Part shown: piece after piece, positions 11,371-24,500 of the stretch
How positions within the stretch are numbered: the stretch's first letter is position 1
Layout of the letters: each line of letters begins with the position of its first letter
From: Campylorhamphus procurvoides
Taxonomy: Eukaryota; Chordata; Aves; Passeriformes; Dendrocolaptidae
Length of the DNA: 64,000 nt
NCBI GenBank assembly: GCA_013396655.1
Contig: WBMV01004761.1
Coordinates: 1,124,088 to 1,188,087, forward strand
Reading direction: 5' to 3'
Translations under genes and position numbers: made by a program
The notes under the pieces: generated by a model
Seen by the model: the letters and a program-made list of their open reading frames with translations, nothing else
Database searches by the model: none
Told to the model about the DNA's origin: nothing

Positions 11371-13429
11371 AGCCCTGACAGGCAGATGTAATGTAAAGAG
11401 GCTGGCTGTGCACCTAGAGGTGAATAAACTCTTGTGTACTCTTACATACTTTCCCTGTTTCTGCACTTATTAAGTCACTATTTGTAGCTCGACCCCTGGA
11501 AATGTTTTAGGCATGCGGCATGTCTGAAAACATCTGTCTCAAATCTCCTGGCACCCCAGCCCGAAGTGGTCAAACCTTGTGACGCAGCTGCCTGGACCCA
11601 TTTTTTTCTTCACAGTTTTTTGGCACTATTTTTCCACAAGGATTTACATATTATAGACTGAGCTTTGCTGTCAGCCTTTGTTCAAGCAATAAATAGCTCA
11701 GAGAAAAGGGTGAGGAAGTACCAGTGCTTTAAAATACTGAGATCAAAGATGAAAAATGGCTGGATTCTCTTTTTACATATACTTACAGTTATTTTAAAAA
11801 CCTGAAGTAATAAAGACTGCACAAACACTAACTTTTAAATAATGCAAATTAGAAGAATTTCTTGTTACAGAATTATATCTAAAACCAGATGTATTTGATT
11901 CTACAACTAACAGTTGAAGACAAAAAAGATATTAAAACTATTCATTAGGAAAATTAGGAAAAAGAACAGATCCCATTTGCAATTAAAGACAGAAACCAGT
12001 TTGTCCTCTGCACACTTCCTAATAAATTCAGCAAATTCTTGTAAATATATCATAGCATCTTTGTGAAAACTATTAATAAATATTTTCATATCAAACCTAA
12101 CAATGCCAAGAAATGACGCACAGAAAGAGAAGAATCTCCTTCCTCAAGCCATAGAAATAAAAAGTTGCTGGACAGTTGCCTAACCTAGTTTATGAAATAG
12201 CCTCTGGACAAACATTTTTTTTTTTTTTTAAATCTCAGGAAAATTAAGAAAATCTTCCCACTTCAAAAGAATATAAAGCCTTCTTACTTCTGGCTCTTCA
12301 TAAACAAATAAATTAAAGCAATTGTGCCAACTGTTTTGTCTACAGTAAAGACACTGCTCCATTTGAACAGCAGCTGTAGTACATATGCTCCCACCTTACG
12401 GTTAGAAACATAACAATTGTTAGAAAAAGCAGAGCCCAGAAAGACACAGGAATAGAATATTTCAACTAAAGGTTAAAATTGTGATTTTAGTGGATCTAGA
12501 AGATATCTCAGTTTCTTGGATGCCGAGCATTTCTTACAACAATGAATTCACCTTTACCAATAAGCAGACACAAGTGACCTGTGAACTGCTGAGGATAACA
12601 AAAGCAAAGCTTGGAAGTTCTAAGCACAGCTTCACAAGCAATACTTCCAACTTTGTGTTTTATTTGCAAAGTTTTATATATACATTTTACAAGAAAGGAG
12701 TCCATTTTATATTTTCGAATGTTTTAGCAATATTTTTCCTTTAGGATGTGATCTAATTAAAACAACAGTTGAGTCACAAAAGTCAGTCCTGACTACACTG
12801 TAGAAACCGGTATTGGGAGACCCAGACAAGTTTTCCAGCTTAGCTATAAAAACCAATAATTTGGCTTTGTCAGGATTGGAAGTGAAGAAAATGCAGAGCT
12901 CAATATGTGATGAAACCCACTGAGCAAATACTGAAACTGGATGGAGACCTTGTGGTTTGTGTTGCCATGGCATTGGGGAGGAACCTGGAGGCCACATGGT
13001 CTTGTTCTTCTACCTGATACCCAGAAATGTTTTGTACAAACCAAGTACATCTCCTACCAAGAAATATTTGGTACAACACGTCCACAAAGAACAGAAGGTT
13101 AATTTTTATCACAGTTTATTTTTTAGCAGAAAAATCCTGTAGCACGAGTATTTTAGTAGTAGAGATGCCTTAGTATGAGACGCAATGGCAACTGTAAAGC
13201 TTGCCTTCCAATGCTTTTGGATGACAAAATTCTATTATTTAAGTTTGGGAGTAACAACAGTTGAACAGTAGTTTCAAAAACACAGATCAGTATCTAAAGG
13301 GCTAAAGAGTAACCATGAAAGAATATTTAAACAGAGCTTTTCAGGGAAGAAGTCTTGTTAACAACATGGTGTGAGCCCTAGTCCCTACAAATATTCAAAT
13401 CATTATTCAGCAATGTTTTTCACAGAAGA

Positions 13430-14015
13430 TCCTGATTTGGAAGGGACCCACACAGAGTCCAACTCCTGGCCCTGCACACCCCAAGAGTGTCTGGGAGCAT
13501 TGTCCAGATACTTTTCAAACTCTATCAGGATTGGTGCTGTGACCAGTGCCCTGGGGAACTGTTCCACTACTCAGCCACCCCCTGCATGAAGAACCTTTTC
13601 CTAATATCCAGGCTTAATCTCCCCTGACACAACTTCAGGCCATTCCCTCGGGTCCTACGACTGGTCACCACAGAGAAGAGATCAGTGCCTGCCCCTCCTC
13701 TTTCCCTCACAAGGAAGTTGTAACTGCAATGAGGTTTCCCCTCAGTCTCCTCTTCTCCAGGCTGAACAGACCAAGTGACCTCAGCTGCTCCTTACATGGC
13801 TTCCCCTAAAGACCCTTCACTGTTTTCAGGGCCCCTGGACACTCCCCAATAGTTTTAGAGGCTTCTTATATTGTGGCACCCAAAACTGCATTGAAGAGCA
13901 CTGGTTCTGGAATGGAGCTCTGTAGAAACTCACTAGCCACCAGTTGCCAGCTTGATGTAATCCCATCTACTACAACTCTCTATGCCGAGCCTGTCAGCCA
14001 GTTTTTCACCCATCA
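13430..14015 (-). mobile_element. CR1 LINE fragment, antisense on the plus strand
   Basis: Read on the minus strand this is a CR1 3' part. Plus-strand landmarks are TCCAACTCCTGGCCCTGCAC, CTCCTCTTCTCCAGGCTGAA and CCTCAGCTGCTCC. From about 13870 to 14015 it continues into CR1 reverse-transcriptase-region sequence (CCAGCTTGATGTAATCCCAT, GTCAGCCAGTTTTTCACCCA), with an apparent internal deletion between the two parts. It is decayed and non-coding. Confidence 0.88.
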
Positions 14016-16916
14016 CATGACTTATGCTACTTATTTTGCTATAAAACACATTTAATTCTCAGATATTTCTGTTTCGGTAGTTGCAAACTCATAGAAATAA
14101 GACAGCTTCATAATCTTTAGACACAGGGAGATTTTGCTCCATCTTTCTCTTAGATTTATGAAAACTATAATGGCACTTATTTTCTTCTGATTGCCTAGCA
14201 GGCCACATCTTTTAACTTCAATTCTTCTGGAGACATTTAGGAAGGATACAAAGCGAATGATGGTATACGAACTGAAAACTGATCAGTGCATAAGCTGGTG
14301 ATTCAAGGCAGAGATTATCATTCTTCTCTGCAGCTGCACCTAAGCAGACAGTACTATCATGCTCACAGATTCTGAGATTTAGGGACCTTAACGCACTTAA
14401 GCATTAAAGCATTAAACCTTAAAGCATTAGTGAGCTTAATGCACCCAAATACGAACTGAAAACAGACCACAAGCCCTTTTCCTGAAAGGAAGCTTTCAGC
14501 AGAAACAACAAGTTTAGGCTCTTGGACTTCCTTGAACCCTCTCCCTTTCTTCTCTTCTGTATTCAGGGGATTGTTTCCCCCTCTCTTCTCCAAAGAGGAA
14601 AAATTATTTCTAAAGGAGAAATTATATCCTTCAATATTTCTTGGTTGATTCTGCAGGATTAAAGTTAAACCCCAAAATTTCATGCTAGAAAAATACCATT
14701 ACTGCTATAGCCTTGACCTCTTTTGGACTATCTCATATTAAAGGAGTGTATTTTTAAGGAAGCACACAGACTATTTTTCTCTTTAAACTCCAGAACCTTT
14801 ACTTTTGATGCCACTGTGACATAGACATGACAAAATCTGCAACTTAGATTATCTCAAATTCACTTCTGGAAAAAAAATTACAGTGGTACAGCAACACACC
14901 TGGGATAATTTTTTTACATATATATAGACAAATGTATCATAAACTCTTCAAGACCAATTTTTAAACATGTGGAAATGAAACACCTCGCTATGTTCTTAAG
15001 TATAACACCAGACTGAAGAAATACAAATGTGAGACGAGATAAATAAATGAGCATAATGAAAGACAACAAAAGTAGAACAAACACCAAATAAATAGCAAAG
15101 CTAGTGAAAAAAAAATCACAGAACTGAAGATAAACCCAGATTGCTATTTTAATCAGATAATCAAGATTACTAAAACTGGATAAAGCTTCATCCCTGAGCT
15201 AGGCAGCAAATTTACAATGAGGATACTCAGCCAACAGCGCCATCATCCTGCCTTGTAGTCCAGGCTCACTTACACTTAAGAACTCCATGATACATTTGTC
15301 AAAAGAGATCAGTGGAAGAATGTACCCATAATTTCCAAAAATCTGTAACACTCTTGAGCCAGATTAAAAAAAGAAAGATGTCTGGGTAAAGTGATGAGAT
15401 TTCAGTTGAAAATTGGCACCATATATATGTGATTTTCTTTCCATCTCCGTAAGTCACTATGATATAATATCATGAACACAGCAAGCTCCTGCTGTGATAA
15501 ATTTATGATTTAGCAACAACTGCAGGAGAAATGGAAAATACGAGCTAAAGGATTTCTTCAGAGAGTTCCTTCTGAACTTGCCCCCACTGTCCACTATGAC
15601 AAACTGATTCCTTTTTTTCCTGCAATAGCACAAGAGGTGAATGAGTTAAGACAAGGCAGGTGGGCAGATTTTATGTGCAGGTGGTCACAATGGCTCACAC
15701 ACTGCCTGGGCAGAGCTGTATAAGGTGAAGGATTCCTCCTCAGTCTCCTGGGTCCCTGTGTAATTCAACTCAGACTTTGTTTCTTTCTAGAAGAATTTCT
15801 ATAAACACATTTTTTTCCTTGGGTTTCAGGCTGCCCTCACGGCTCCAACATTCTGACAGTATTCAATAGCTGTAGTGGAGCTCAGATGATTTGTGGCATG
15901 TCCCTGTTTTGCAGGAAGACAATGGGCTAGCAACACTAGTGAAAGCAGAATTGGTATTCGGTTAAAAAGATGACTACATAGGTCAAGCGGGGCGAAGAGA
16001 ATAAAATATTTTAATGTGTCAAAAATTACTGATGTTAATGTGTTATGATGGGTTTGTGCTTTGCAGTGATCGAATCAAAGTGATTGACAACAAATAAATT
16101 TAAAAAAAAAAAACCCAAAACACAAGCAGCAGCTTCTACCAGCCAAGTACACAGTAGAGCTTAAGCATATAACACCCATAATCCTTACACAATGATTTCT
16201 AAGGCTACCTTAAGAGGGAACATGGGGTTTTGGTGGGTTTTGTTGCTGCTGTTTGTTGTGGGGTGAGGGTTTTCTTTTTTAATATCTTCACTTATGACAA
16301 ATATCCTGAGGCAAATCTCCTGAAGAAACAAAACTAATAGAACTGTAGGCTTTCCATCAGTACCTCCAATAAAGATATACACTACTCTCTTATCATAATA
16401 CCCTACTTCTGCACTGAATCCAGTATGTTTTCATATGTTTACCTACACAATGTCATCAGACCTGATGATTCTATCTTAAAGTTACATTTTCTTCCCAGTG
16501 ATGGTAGATTATCTCAGGCTATTTCACATTTTCATATTATTACCACAATGCATGAGGAGATCTTTGAAATAAAATCTTCTCAAATTAAAGCAAATTAGCT
16601 TTTAAACAGCTAAAAGATTCAACATTTTAAAGTCTCAGATGACCAACACCCTCTTTTTTCTTAGTTAAATAGGAAAGAAGCAGAAGGAAATTACTCATTT
16701 CCTAAAACAAGTGTCTCCCCGTTATTTCATCAATCCACCTGGTTCAGTCCTTACTACTAAATATGCTTGTTCAGCCAAACGGTAAGATGACACTGTATAA
16801 AAATCAACCACATAAGTAAAACAATTAAGCTCTTGGAACCATTGTCAAATGACCTTTTTCCATTTACGACAATACATGAGGAAGTTCTGTCTTGTCACCA
16901 CTTAGTCATCAATTTA

Positions 16917-16981
16917 ACACAAAAGAAAAAACAGAAAACCCAAACCAACAGAAAAACCCCAAACACCCAACCAAAAACCTA
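16917..16981. repeat. A/C-only low-complexity tract (T/G-rich on the minus strand)
   Basis: The tract is almost free of T and G for about 60 bases (for example AGAAAAACCCCAAACACCCA). Similar shorter tracts occur at 16093-16125, 34397-34427, 36905-36940 and 41501-41528, and the complementary T/G type occurs at 16224-16276. They may be decayed retroposon tails, but I cannot assign a source. Confidence 0.6.
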
Positions 16982-17279
16982 GGTCCCAAAGTTGAATTTT
17001 GCTATTATATATCTTAGAAATATCATCATCAGGAAGATTTCTAATGCTAGAAGCTAAAAAAGAAGGATAATAAACAGGAAAAAGAAAACAAAAAGGATAT
17101 AGATAAACTAGATTGACATACAGACCAGAGCCTGATCTTCCCTAAATTTCAAGTTACACATTGAGAGGAATATAGGCCTTGTGAGGCACAGAAAGGACCA
17201 AAAAAGGCAGAGGTGTCACCTAATATCCCCCCTCTTCTTTTTTCCAACACAGGATAAACCAGCAACTTTAAAACAAAAG

Positions 17280-17600
17280 ATTGTCCAGACTATCCTCAAA
17301 CCCCTTCTATTATGCAGATTACACAGCTTCCCTGAAGAAGTTTTTCTGGTGTTCCAGGCTCTCCTACTATAAATTATATATATTCCTAATACCTAACCCA
17401 TGTTTCCCTTGTAGCAATTCAAGCACACTGTTGCCCTGCTTTATCTACAACAAACTGACAAAATATTATTCCTCTGTGGATCAATTTCTAACATACTTGA
17501 AGACTGCTACCATGCATCTCCCTGGGTCTTACTTTTGCCAGACCAAAACCACCCAAACTTTTTCCAGTGTAACAGGTCATATCCTTCTCAATACAATATA
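17280..17600 (-). mobile_element. Old CR1/L3-like LINE fragment, left part, interrupted by another CR1
   Basis: The plus strand carries landmarks of an old antisense CR1 3' region, such as TCCCTGAAGAAGTTTTTCTG, TTCTAACATACTTGAAGACT and GCCAGACCAAAACCACCC. The match breaks at about 17600 and resumes at about 17765. Divergence looks greater than for the fragment inserted in it. The subfamily is not resolvable by eye. Confidence 0.65.
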
Positions 17601-17602
17601 AG

Positions 17603-17760
17603 AAAGATATTAAGCCATTAGAGAGTGTCCAAAGGAGGGCAAAGAAGATGGTGAAGGGCCTTGAGGGGAAAGCCGTGTGAGGAGTGGCTGAGGTCACTTC
17701 ATCTGTTCAGCCTGGAGAAGAGAAGATTGAAGGAAGATCTCACTGCTGTCTACAATTTCC
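17603..17760 (+). mobile_element. CR1 fragment inserted in opposite orientation inside an older CR1
   Basis: The plus strand reads as CR1 sense sequence: GAGTGTCCAAAGGAGGGCAA, GAGGAGTGGCTGAGGTCACT, TTCAGCCTGGAGAAGAGAAG, TGCTGTCTACAATTTCC. Both ends are truncated, and it lies between two antisense fragments of another CR1. The 3' truncation is unusual for a simple insertion, so it could also be the result of a local rearrangement. Confidence 0.75.
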
Positions 17761-17764
17761 TTTT

Positions 17765-17900
17765 GCAGATCTCCATCCTTTTAGATTTGCTTTTGATACC
17801 ACTTACTTGGTCCTCATCTTTCTTCAAATATGCTGTCCAAAACCACACTGTACTGCAGCTGAGGTCTGACCAATGTTAGGGAGAGCAGCAGCATAACTTA
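17765..17900 (-). mobile_element. Old CR1/L3-like LINE fragment, right part
   Basis: This continues the antisense element of 17280-17600. Landmarks are ACTTGGTCCTCATCTTTCTT, GCTGTCCAAAACCACACTGT and GCAGCTGAGGTCTGACCAAT, which correspond to the CR1 segment just 5' of the left part. It has no coding capacity. Confidence 0.65.
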
Positions 17901-18469
17901 ATACAGCTTTACACAAAATCCTTCTATTGGTATAACTTTTCTCTCCCAACAATGCACTACTCATACCTCATACTAAGAGCCAATCTCTGAGCTAGGCCAA
18001 AGGGACACAGATCTCCCAAATACCCTTCCGATCTGCTGATACAGCTATCATCCCCATAAGGCAAGTATGGAACATTCCTTGCACGACCTGAGCAGGACTG
18101 AACTCAGCCCCTACTCTGCTCTGAGCATAGAAGTAAAAACTCCTGTATTCAAACCTTGCCCATCTAAAAATTAGGGGCAATATGAGTCTAACTCTTTCGG
18201 TAACAGTCACAAGCACAAACAAGTCTGAAAACTACATGGATTCAAAAAAGCAAGCCATAGCTGCTGACTAATTTGATTTTTGGCTTCAATATATAATACC
18301 TACCTTTAAGAAGAGCAGTATATCTTTGCTCTTTCCAGAAACTTTGTTACAGTTCCTTTGCACACCTCACATTTAGGTCTCTTTTCACAAGCATTGGGAG
18401 AAATTAAGCATGTCAACCAAATTAAAAGTAAGCTTTATTTCATCCAAGATCCAACACTTCTGATGCTTG

Positions 18470-18509
18470 AAGTACACCTCCCCAGTTCTGCATGAGGTGA
18501 GGTGTACTT
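18470..18509. repeat. Small inverted repeat, 11-bp arms
   Basis: AAGTACACCTC at 18470-18480 is exactly complemented by GAGGTGTACTT at 18499-18509 across an 18-nt spacer. It is intronic and has no other recognisable context. Confidence 0.9.
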
Positions 18510-21500
18510 GTGCACACCCCTCCAGTCAAACATTTTGAGCAAGGCGACAATACAACAAGCTGTATTTGATTTAGCAGGTCTAGACAGCTACAGCAACACA
18601 TTATTGACATGCAATTAATTTAGCATTGCTTCTAGTTTGTTATTTCTGTAACTCGCATTTTTGTTGCATTTGTATGACCTTACAAGTATTTCATCAGTTA
18701 ATACCTTTGACATTTTGTCACTTTTCACGTACTCAATTCTACTGTCTTCATGCAAACCAAAAGGGCTTCAAAAAGAGCAAAACACAATCCAGCTATTATG
18801 ACAGTAACTGAACAGGAATGTGCAAAGATCTTTTGTTGCCATTCTTACTGCCACTGTTACACACTTCTCTATACACTCATTTCTGATTAGCTATGTCACT
18901 ACACCTTTACATCATTTTCTCCTTCTCTCTTGTTGAGATGCTTCTACCACAATCTTCTCCATCCAATCAGAACTGAGCTCTCAGACTTCCTACTTCTCTT
19001 GTGCTCTTGTTTCTTAACCCTCTTTTTGAGCCCTGCTTGCTTCTCCAGCATGCTTGAGACAGGAAAAGAAATCATCCAGGAAAAAGTGATGCTATCAGGG
19101 TAAGGAAGAAGATAACTGAAAAGAAGATACCTAGAAAGTCTTTTCCTTCCTGATTATCACAAGGATACAATCCCTTCCATGCTCCCTGTCACAGAATAAA
19201 ATAGAGAGAATTCTTTTGTCTTCCTCACCACCACCCTCCCAAACACACTAAATTACAGAAAAATGTATGGTATATTCTAGAGAGGCAAATAACCCACACT
19301 TCTATTCCCTTAATCTCCATTTAAGATAGAGATGAAGGCAAACAGTGTACTTTGAAGTAATTTATTACAGCAAACCTAATTCAAATAGGTTTTCTTCATT
19401 AATTTTGACAAAGTCTCTGGTGTATAGAGCACAGCGGCACAAGTGCTGAGATTGTTTAGAAAGACATGCATAATTCTGTTTAGGTGCCACCAGAAGCCTT
19501 TTGCTGATAAGTTCTCTCACTGACACAGCCTTTTCAGGGCAAGTCAGAGGAATTCACAGGAATTACAATCATTTTTGTCCTGTGTAAATGCATAACATAC
19601 AACTAGCATATAGATTTGAAATCTGGGATCTCTGTCAGGACGTTTTATCAATCACCTTTTGTCTTCCTTGTCTTTTTTACCACTACCAATATTCTTTATA
19701 TGCAATCCTCAGGCAACAAACATCCTATCAAACTACAACATCTTTATGCTGCATCTTTAAAGCATTTTTAACACTAATCAATAGCTGTTAACGAGAAACA
19801 TGACTATCATTTCCCTTCACATAGTTCAGAACGATCCAGAAAAAGATATCAACCCAAATAAATTAGAGACTGCAAAGTGGTTTGATGTCTAATGGAATGG
19901 CCTCACCTCTATTTAGCTAAACTTATTGGGCAATAGTACTTTTAATCTGTTTTGTGTTTATTTGGTTTAAAGATACTACACTTAAACTAGATCCAAAAAT
20001 GGATATGATGCTAAAGAGCTATATTTTACCCTCGAGTTATGCTTCTAATCAGTCCTAGGTCTCTTTTCCAAGGGATAAGAAGAGTTAATTGCATGGAGCA
20101 AGCAGCCTAACTAGCACACTCAGAAGGAATGTGCCCAACCCATTAAACAGGAAATGCTGAGGACCTAAGACTGTTTAGTTCAAATTCACTGAGGGCTCAG
20201 ACACATTTCTTTGAAGATCTGGGTGATTCTTCACTACAGCTGGGTTCCAGACACTGTGACTATGCTACAGCACTCCTTATGGAGCTTAATCCTGCCGGAG
20301 AGTTTAGTTGACGGCCCTTCTGAGGATAGGTAGGCATTCAAGTGCCTCAGCTTCAGGTATGACTTGCCCAAAATATTAGCACCCAGATGGTCTGTCTTTT
20401 TCGGAGTGAAGCATTTCCTTGCAGCAGAACTTCAAGCTCTTCAAGAGTCTCACGTCTAAGAGCTCACATCCGTGTCTCAGATTTGGGGCTGGATACAAGT
20501 CCAGCTGTAAGCAATCCAGCACAGCACTCAGGTTCACAAGCCTTTATAAGCTTCCATTTGGGTTATTCAGCTTCTTAGGTACCTAAGCATATCTGGACCC
20601 AGAAGACTTTCACTCAAGAGATATGGGAACCAAACCCAAAAAGCCACATTTAAACACAGCCATACACCCAAAGCAGAAAGTCATTCTACATAATCCTCGT
20701 CTCAGCTGCAAAGAAGCAGCAATGACTTCACAGCCCACCACAAGCCCTTTTCTGCCAAATGCTACTGCAGGTTAGCTTCTGCAGTGTGCAGGAAGTGAAC
20801 ATCTTTACACACAAACTTGCAGACAGACAGTAGCTTTATTATTACCAATAATACAACACCACTGTCTACTTTATCAACAAGACACTTGTCAAGAAGGTCT
20901 GAATTCAGCCTTTATACACTGGGAATGAGACTCATGATCTCACTCATTTGAAATTATGCATTTTGCCTAAGGTAATTATTTGGGATACTTCCACAATAGT
21001 AATACAAATAGCACACAATAGTATTAAAAGTCTTATGCTGGAGAGCATTACTTATTGAGAAGATAAATTCTTAAGACAAGACAGACACTTTCCCCCTCCC
21101 AACACAAGCAACTCCCTTAAATGAGAAAAAAGTCTAAAGTGCAACAATCAATGTTTATCATTTCTAAATAGGGAATAAAAATTAAAGCACTATTACCTTA
21201 CTAAGTATATCCACTTAGCATTCCATTTCCTGAAAGGAAACAACCGAACAGCACTAAAGAAATCAACAAACTGTAAACAGTGACAAAGGACAGGACATCA
21301 TGGAATTAAGTTATAAATGAACACAGCTGCCTCTGCATGCTGAATCACCATTAAAAATCTTCTCTCTCATCACTGCATGAAGCCAAGATCTTTTTTCCCT
21401 TAATTTTTTGAAGAGGGGAAAAAATGACAACAGAAATAAGGATGTTGCTGATTCTGAAATCTCAGTTTCACTGGGTATGAAAGGACCTTCTTCTTGCAGT

Positions 21501-24500
21501 ACTTTTGTGGTCCACATTTATTCATCTCTTGTGGCAGAGGCAACAGCACTGATAAAGAAGAGCACTTTCACCTCTCCCATGAAGAAAACCAGACTCTACT
21601 ATTCACAATAATCAGAATCAGTTCTTGGCATCAAAGACTTGTATCACAGCATCTCTGGAGTTACCCCTGGCTAAGGGAGTTTTAATGTTTGTGTGGGTCC
21701 AACCAGTTTCTATATCCACCTAAAGTAACATTTTCCAAACACATCATAGAGGTTTTCCCCTACAGAATTTTCTGGAAAGCCTCTTTTTTTTTTTCTTCTT
21801 CTTGAGAAATTTTTGGGTTGGAAGCCAATTCTCTTTCATCGCAGCAGTTGAAATGCATTTGCCGCAGTCTATGTTTTCCCTCAGCTATAGCAGTCTTTGA
21901 ATTGATTTTAATTCTGTTTGCCAGATCACCAATCTCGTTTTCCAACATTTTTCCTCATGGTGCTGTATATCAGTCTCCATGTCTGTGTTTTAAAGCATAT
22001 AGATGATAATTCATTTTTGGGTGAATGCAACATTTAAAATAGTTTCTATAAAAGCACCAGCAGCCTTTGCCCATCACACATTCAACTGGTGGGCTCAGGG
22101 CCATAAAATCTTTTCAGAGTCAAAGATAAAAATATAGTACTTTTTGAGGGATGCTGATTTGCTGGGCTCAGTTGTGAGCCCTTTATGGATAAACAAACAA
22201 TCACAAAGCTTAGAAAGGCTATTGTTAAAACACTTACAGCTACAGTATATTGAGTGAAAGAGTTTGTATTTATACAGAGCTATTCTCCAAGGTCTTCAAA
22301 GAACTCTACAGTATTTTATAATTGCTAAATAAATGGCATTCATTTGTTCACTTTTTTCAGAATTTGTCACTCAGTTTTTTAAGCAAAATCCAAGTAAATG
22401 TGCTGCTTGATTTGACAGAGTTAGCTGCATTAGTGTGAATCTAGTTAAGCCACTTAATTTACATCTTGAGTTTAGCCCACTGTTCCCAAGCCCTGCTGGA
22501 ATCAAAAGTAAAGTTCAAGTGGCTGTTATGAACTGCCATGCCATTCCATAATGGGATGGGTAACGCTCTTAAGGAGGAGAGAGCAAAAGGATGCTTCACT
22601 GAACTTGTTTGGGTTTTGTCCTCAAAAAAACCACAGTGCTGTTTGACCCTGATGCTGACAGCATCAATTTTTTTTTTCTTAAACTTTTTAGAACATCCCT
22701 GAAAAATTCCTCCTGTCTCTTGAATGGGAGCAAAGGTTTTGGAACATGTGCAAATGTTTTGCATTTGAGAACACAAAACAAAACAGTCCCGAACATTTCT
22801 ACACTTCCCCTATTCATTTGTTTGATTATGTACAACTAATAGCAAGACATGAATGTCAGTTCCCATGAGTGACTCAAGTGAATTTCACTCTACATTCCCT
22901 CCAAATATACTATGTTGTGATTTTTCTGTTATTTCTTCTTGTTAGTCTTCTAAGTGTTCATTCTCTTTTTAGCCACCTTATTCTGCTGGCTGTACCTTGC
23001 TCAGAATATAGCTTTAACATCCTCCTTGACCTCCAAATTTCCCAAAACTTCGTTACAAAAGTTACCACTGTTTAACATCTGTAAATATCTTGATAGGTGG
23101 AAGTTACAAGGATAATGATGCAATGCTCCAGTTAAGACAAGCCAGTGAGAGAATTTTTTTGCTGTTTATGCAGAGTGGTTACACAAACAAATATCAAGAA
23201 AGGGGAAAAGACTATCTGACCCAGCCAAGACCTGATGGAGCTTTTCCTCTAAACTCAACTCTGAACTCAAGTAGAATGTCAAATCATACAGATGCATTTA
23301 TGAAACACACATCGTATCTCTGTGTGGACTTTTTTTTAACACTAAAACATGTATGTCTTTTATGGCTGTTTAGCCATACTTCCTGGTGGACAAACACTAT
23401 CATTATTAGGCAAGTATCACTTAATGAAGTCACAATGGTGCAATTCCACAAAAATAGCTTACACTGAAATTTCAAATTAACACCTGTTTTTGCTCAAATC
23501 AACCTATAACATCATCAGTGAAACCAGCATGTGTAAATTATAAATGAGCTTAAAGAAGAGTTACATGACTTTCATATTGTTTCATCTTTATGCAAGAACT
23601 TCAATGTTGCCCACAGACCCATGTGCAGGTCCTAAGAGTCCAAGACCCACACAGGTATACTTGTCCAACTTCTAGCCACAACAGGCACAACTAAGCCACA
23701 GCAGAGTGCTAGAAGCCCAATGTCACTAAACGTTATGTACCTGTACTATTTAAATTCAAGACATCTCCTTAATGCATTTTATAAGGAATTGTGCTGAAGA
23801 ACAAAAAACCCCATCTACTTGAAGGAAAAAAGTCTGCCATAGTATTTAGTTTTATAAACACACAACTTCAACTGCAAAATTCACATACTTATTATGTTGT
23901 CTTCCTGAACAGGGAGATTAGTCTCATTTTCTTTCTTATCCTGCCTTCTTCCTTCCTTCTTTATCATTACATAAACACATGCTTTATTTACTTTGTACAA
24001 TAACATTCCTGTTGTACTTTATAGCTACTCTTGAATTTTTCTTCTGCTTTTAGAACATTCTGTGGTGACTTCAGGCACTTAATATATTTTCTCAATATGC
24101 CTCTAAGACAGGGAAGCGGTGGCATCCTCATTTAAATCACAGGGAAGTGTAGCCTGGTGAAGGGGTGTACAGAATTGTCCTACACATGCAGGAAACTGAT
24201 TTCAGAAGAGGAAATTTCACTTTTTTCAGCTTGATGGGCAAAATGCATGGTGCTACGATAAACTAGCCCTCAACTATCTCAGGCTGGAAAATGAGGCATG
24301 TATTTAAATGCATTTTCTGAAGAACCATTTTGCACCAGACGTAGATAGCATGAAAATGAGAACCCTCTAGCCTCTTCCCACTCTAATGAGTAGTTCTCAC
24401 AAAAACTATGTTGAAAGGAATTCCAGAATGAGTACATTTGGTTTAGAATTTGCTTATTATCATATACTTACACATTTTAGACCAATAGCACACAGAATTG

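Noticed and set aside
11505..11530. p53-like site (AGGCATGCGGCATGTCT) upstream of the short-isoform promoter
   Set aside because: The two half-sites overlap and each has mismatches to the consensus, so it is below what I would call a site.
20574..20587. 14-bp palindrome CTTAGGTACCTAAG
   Set aside because: Palindromes this short are expected by chance in 64 kb, and nothing around it suggests function.
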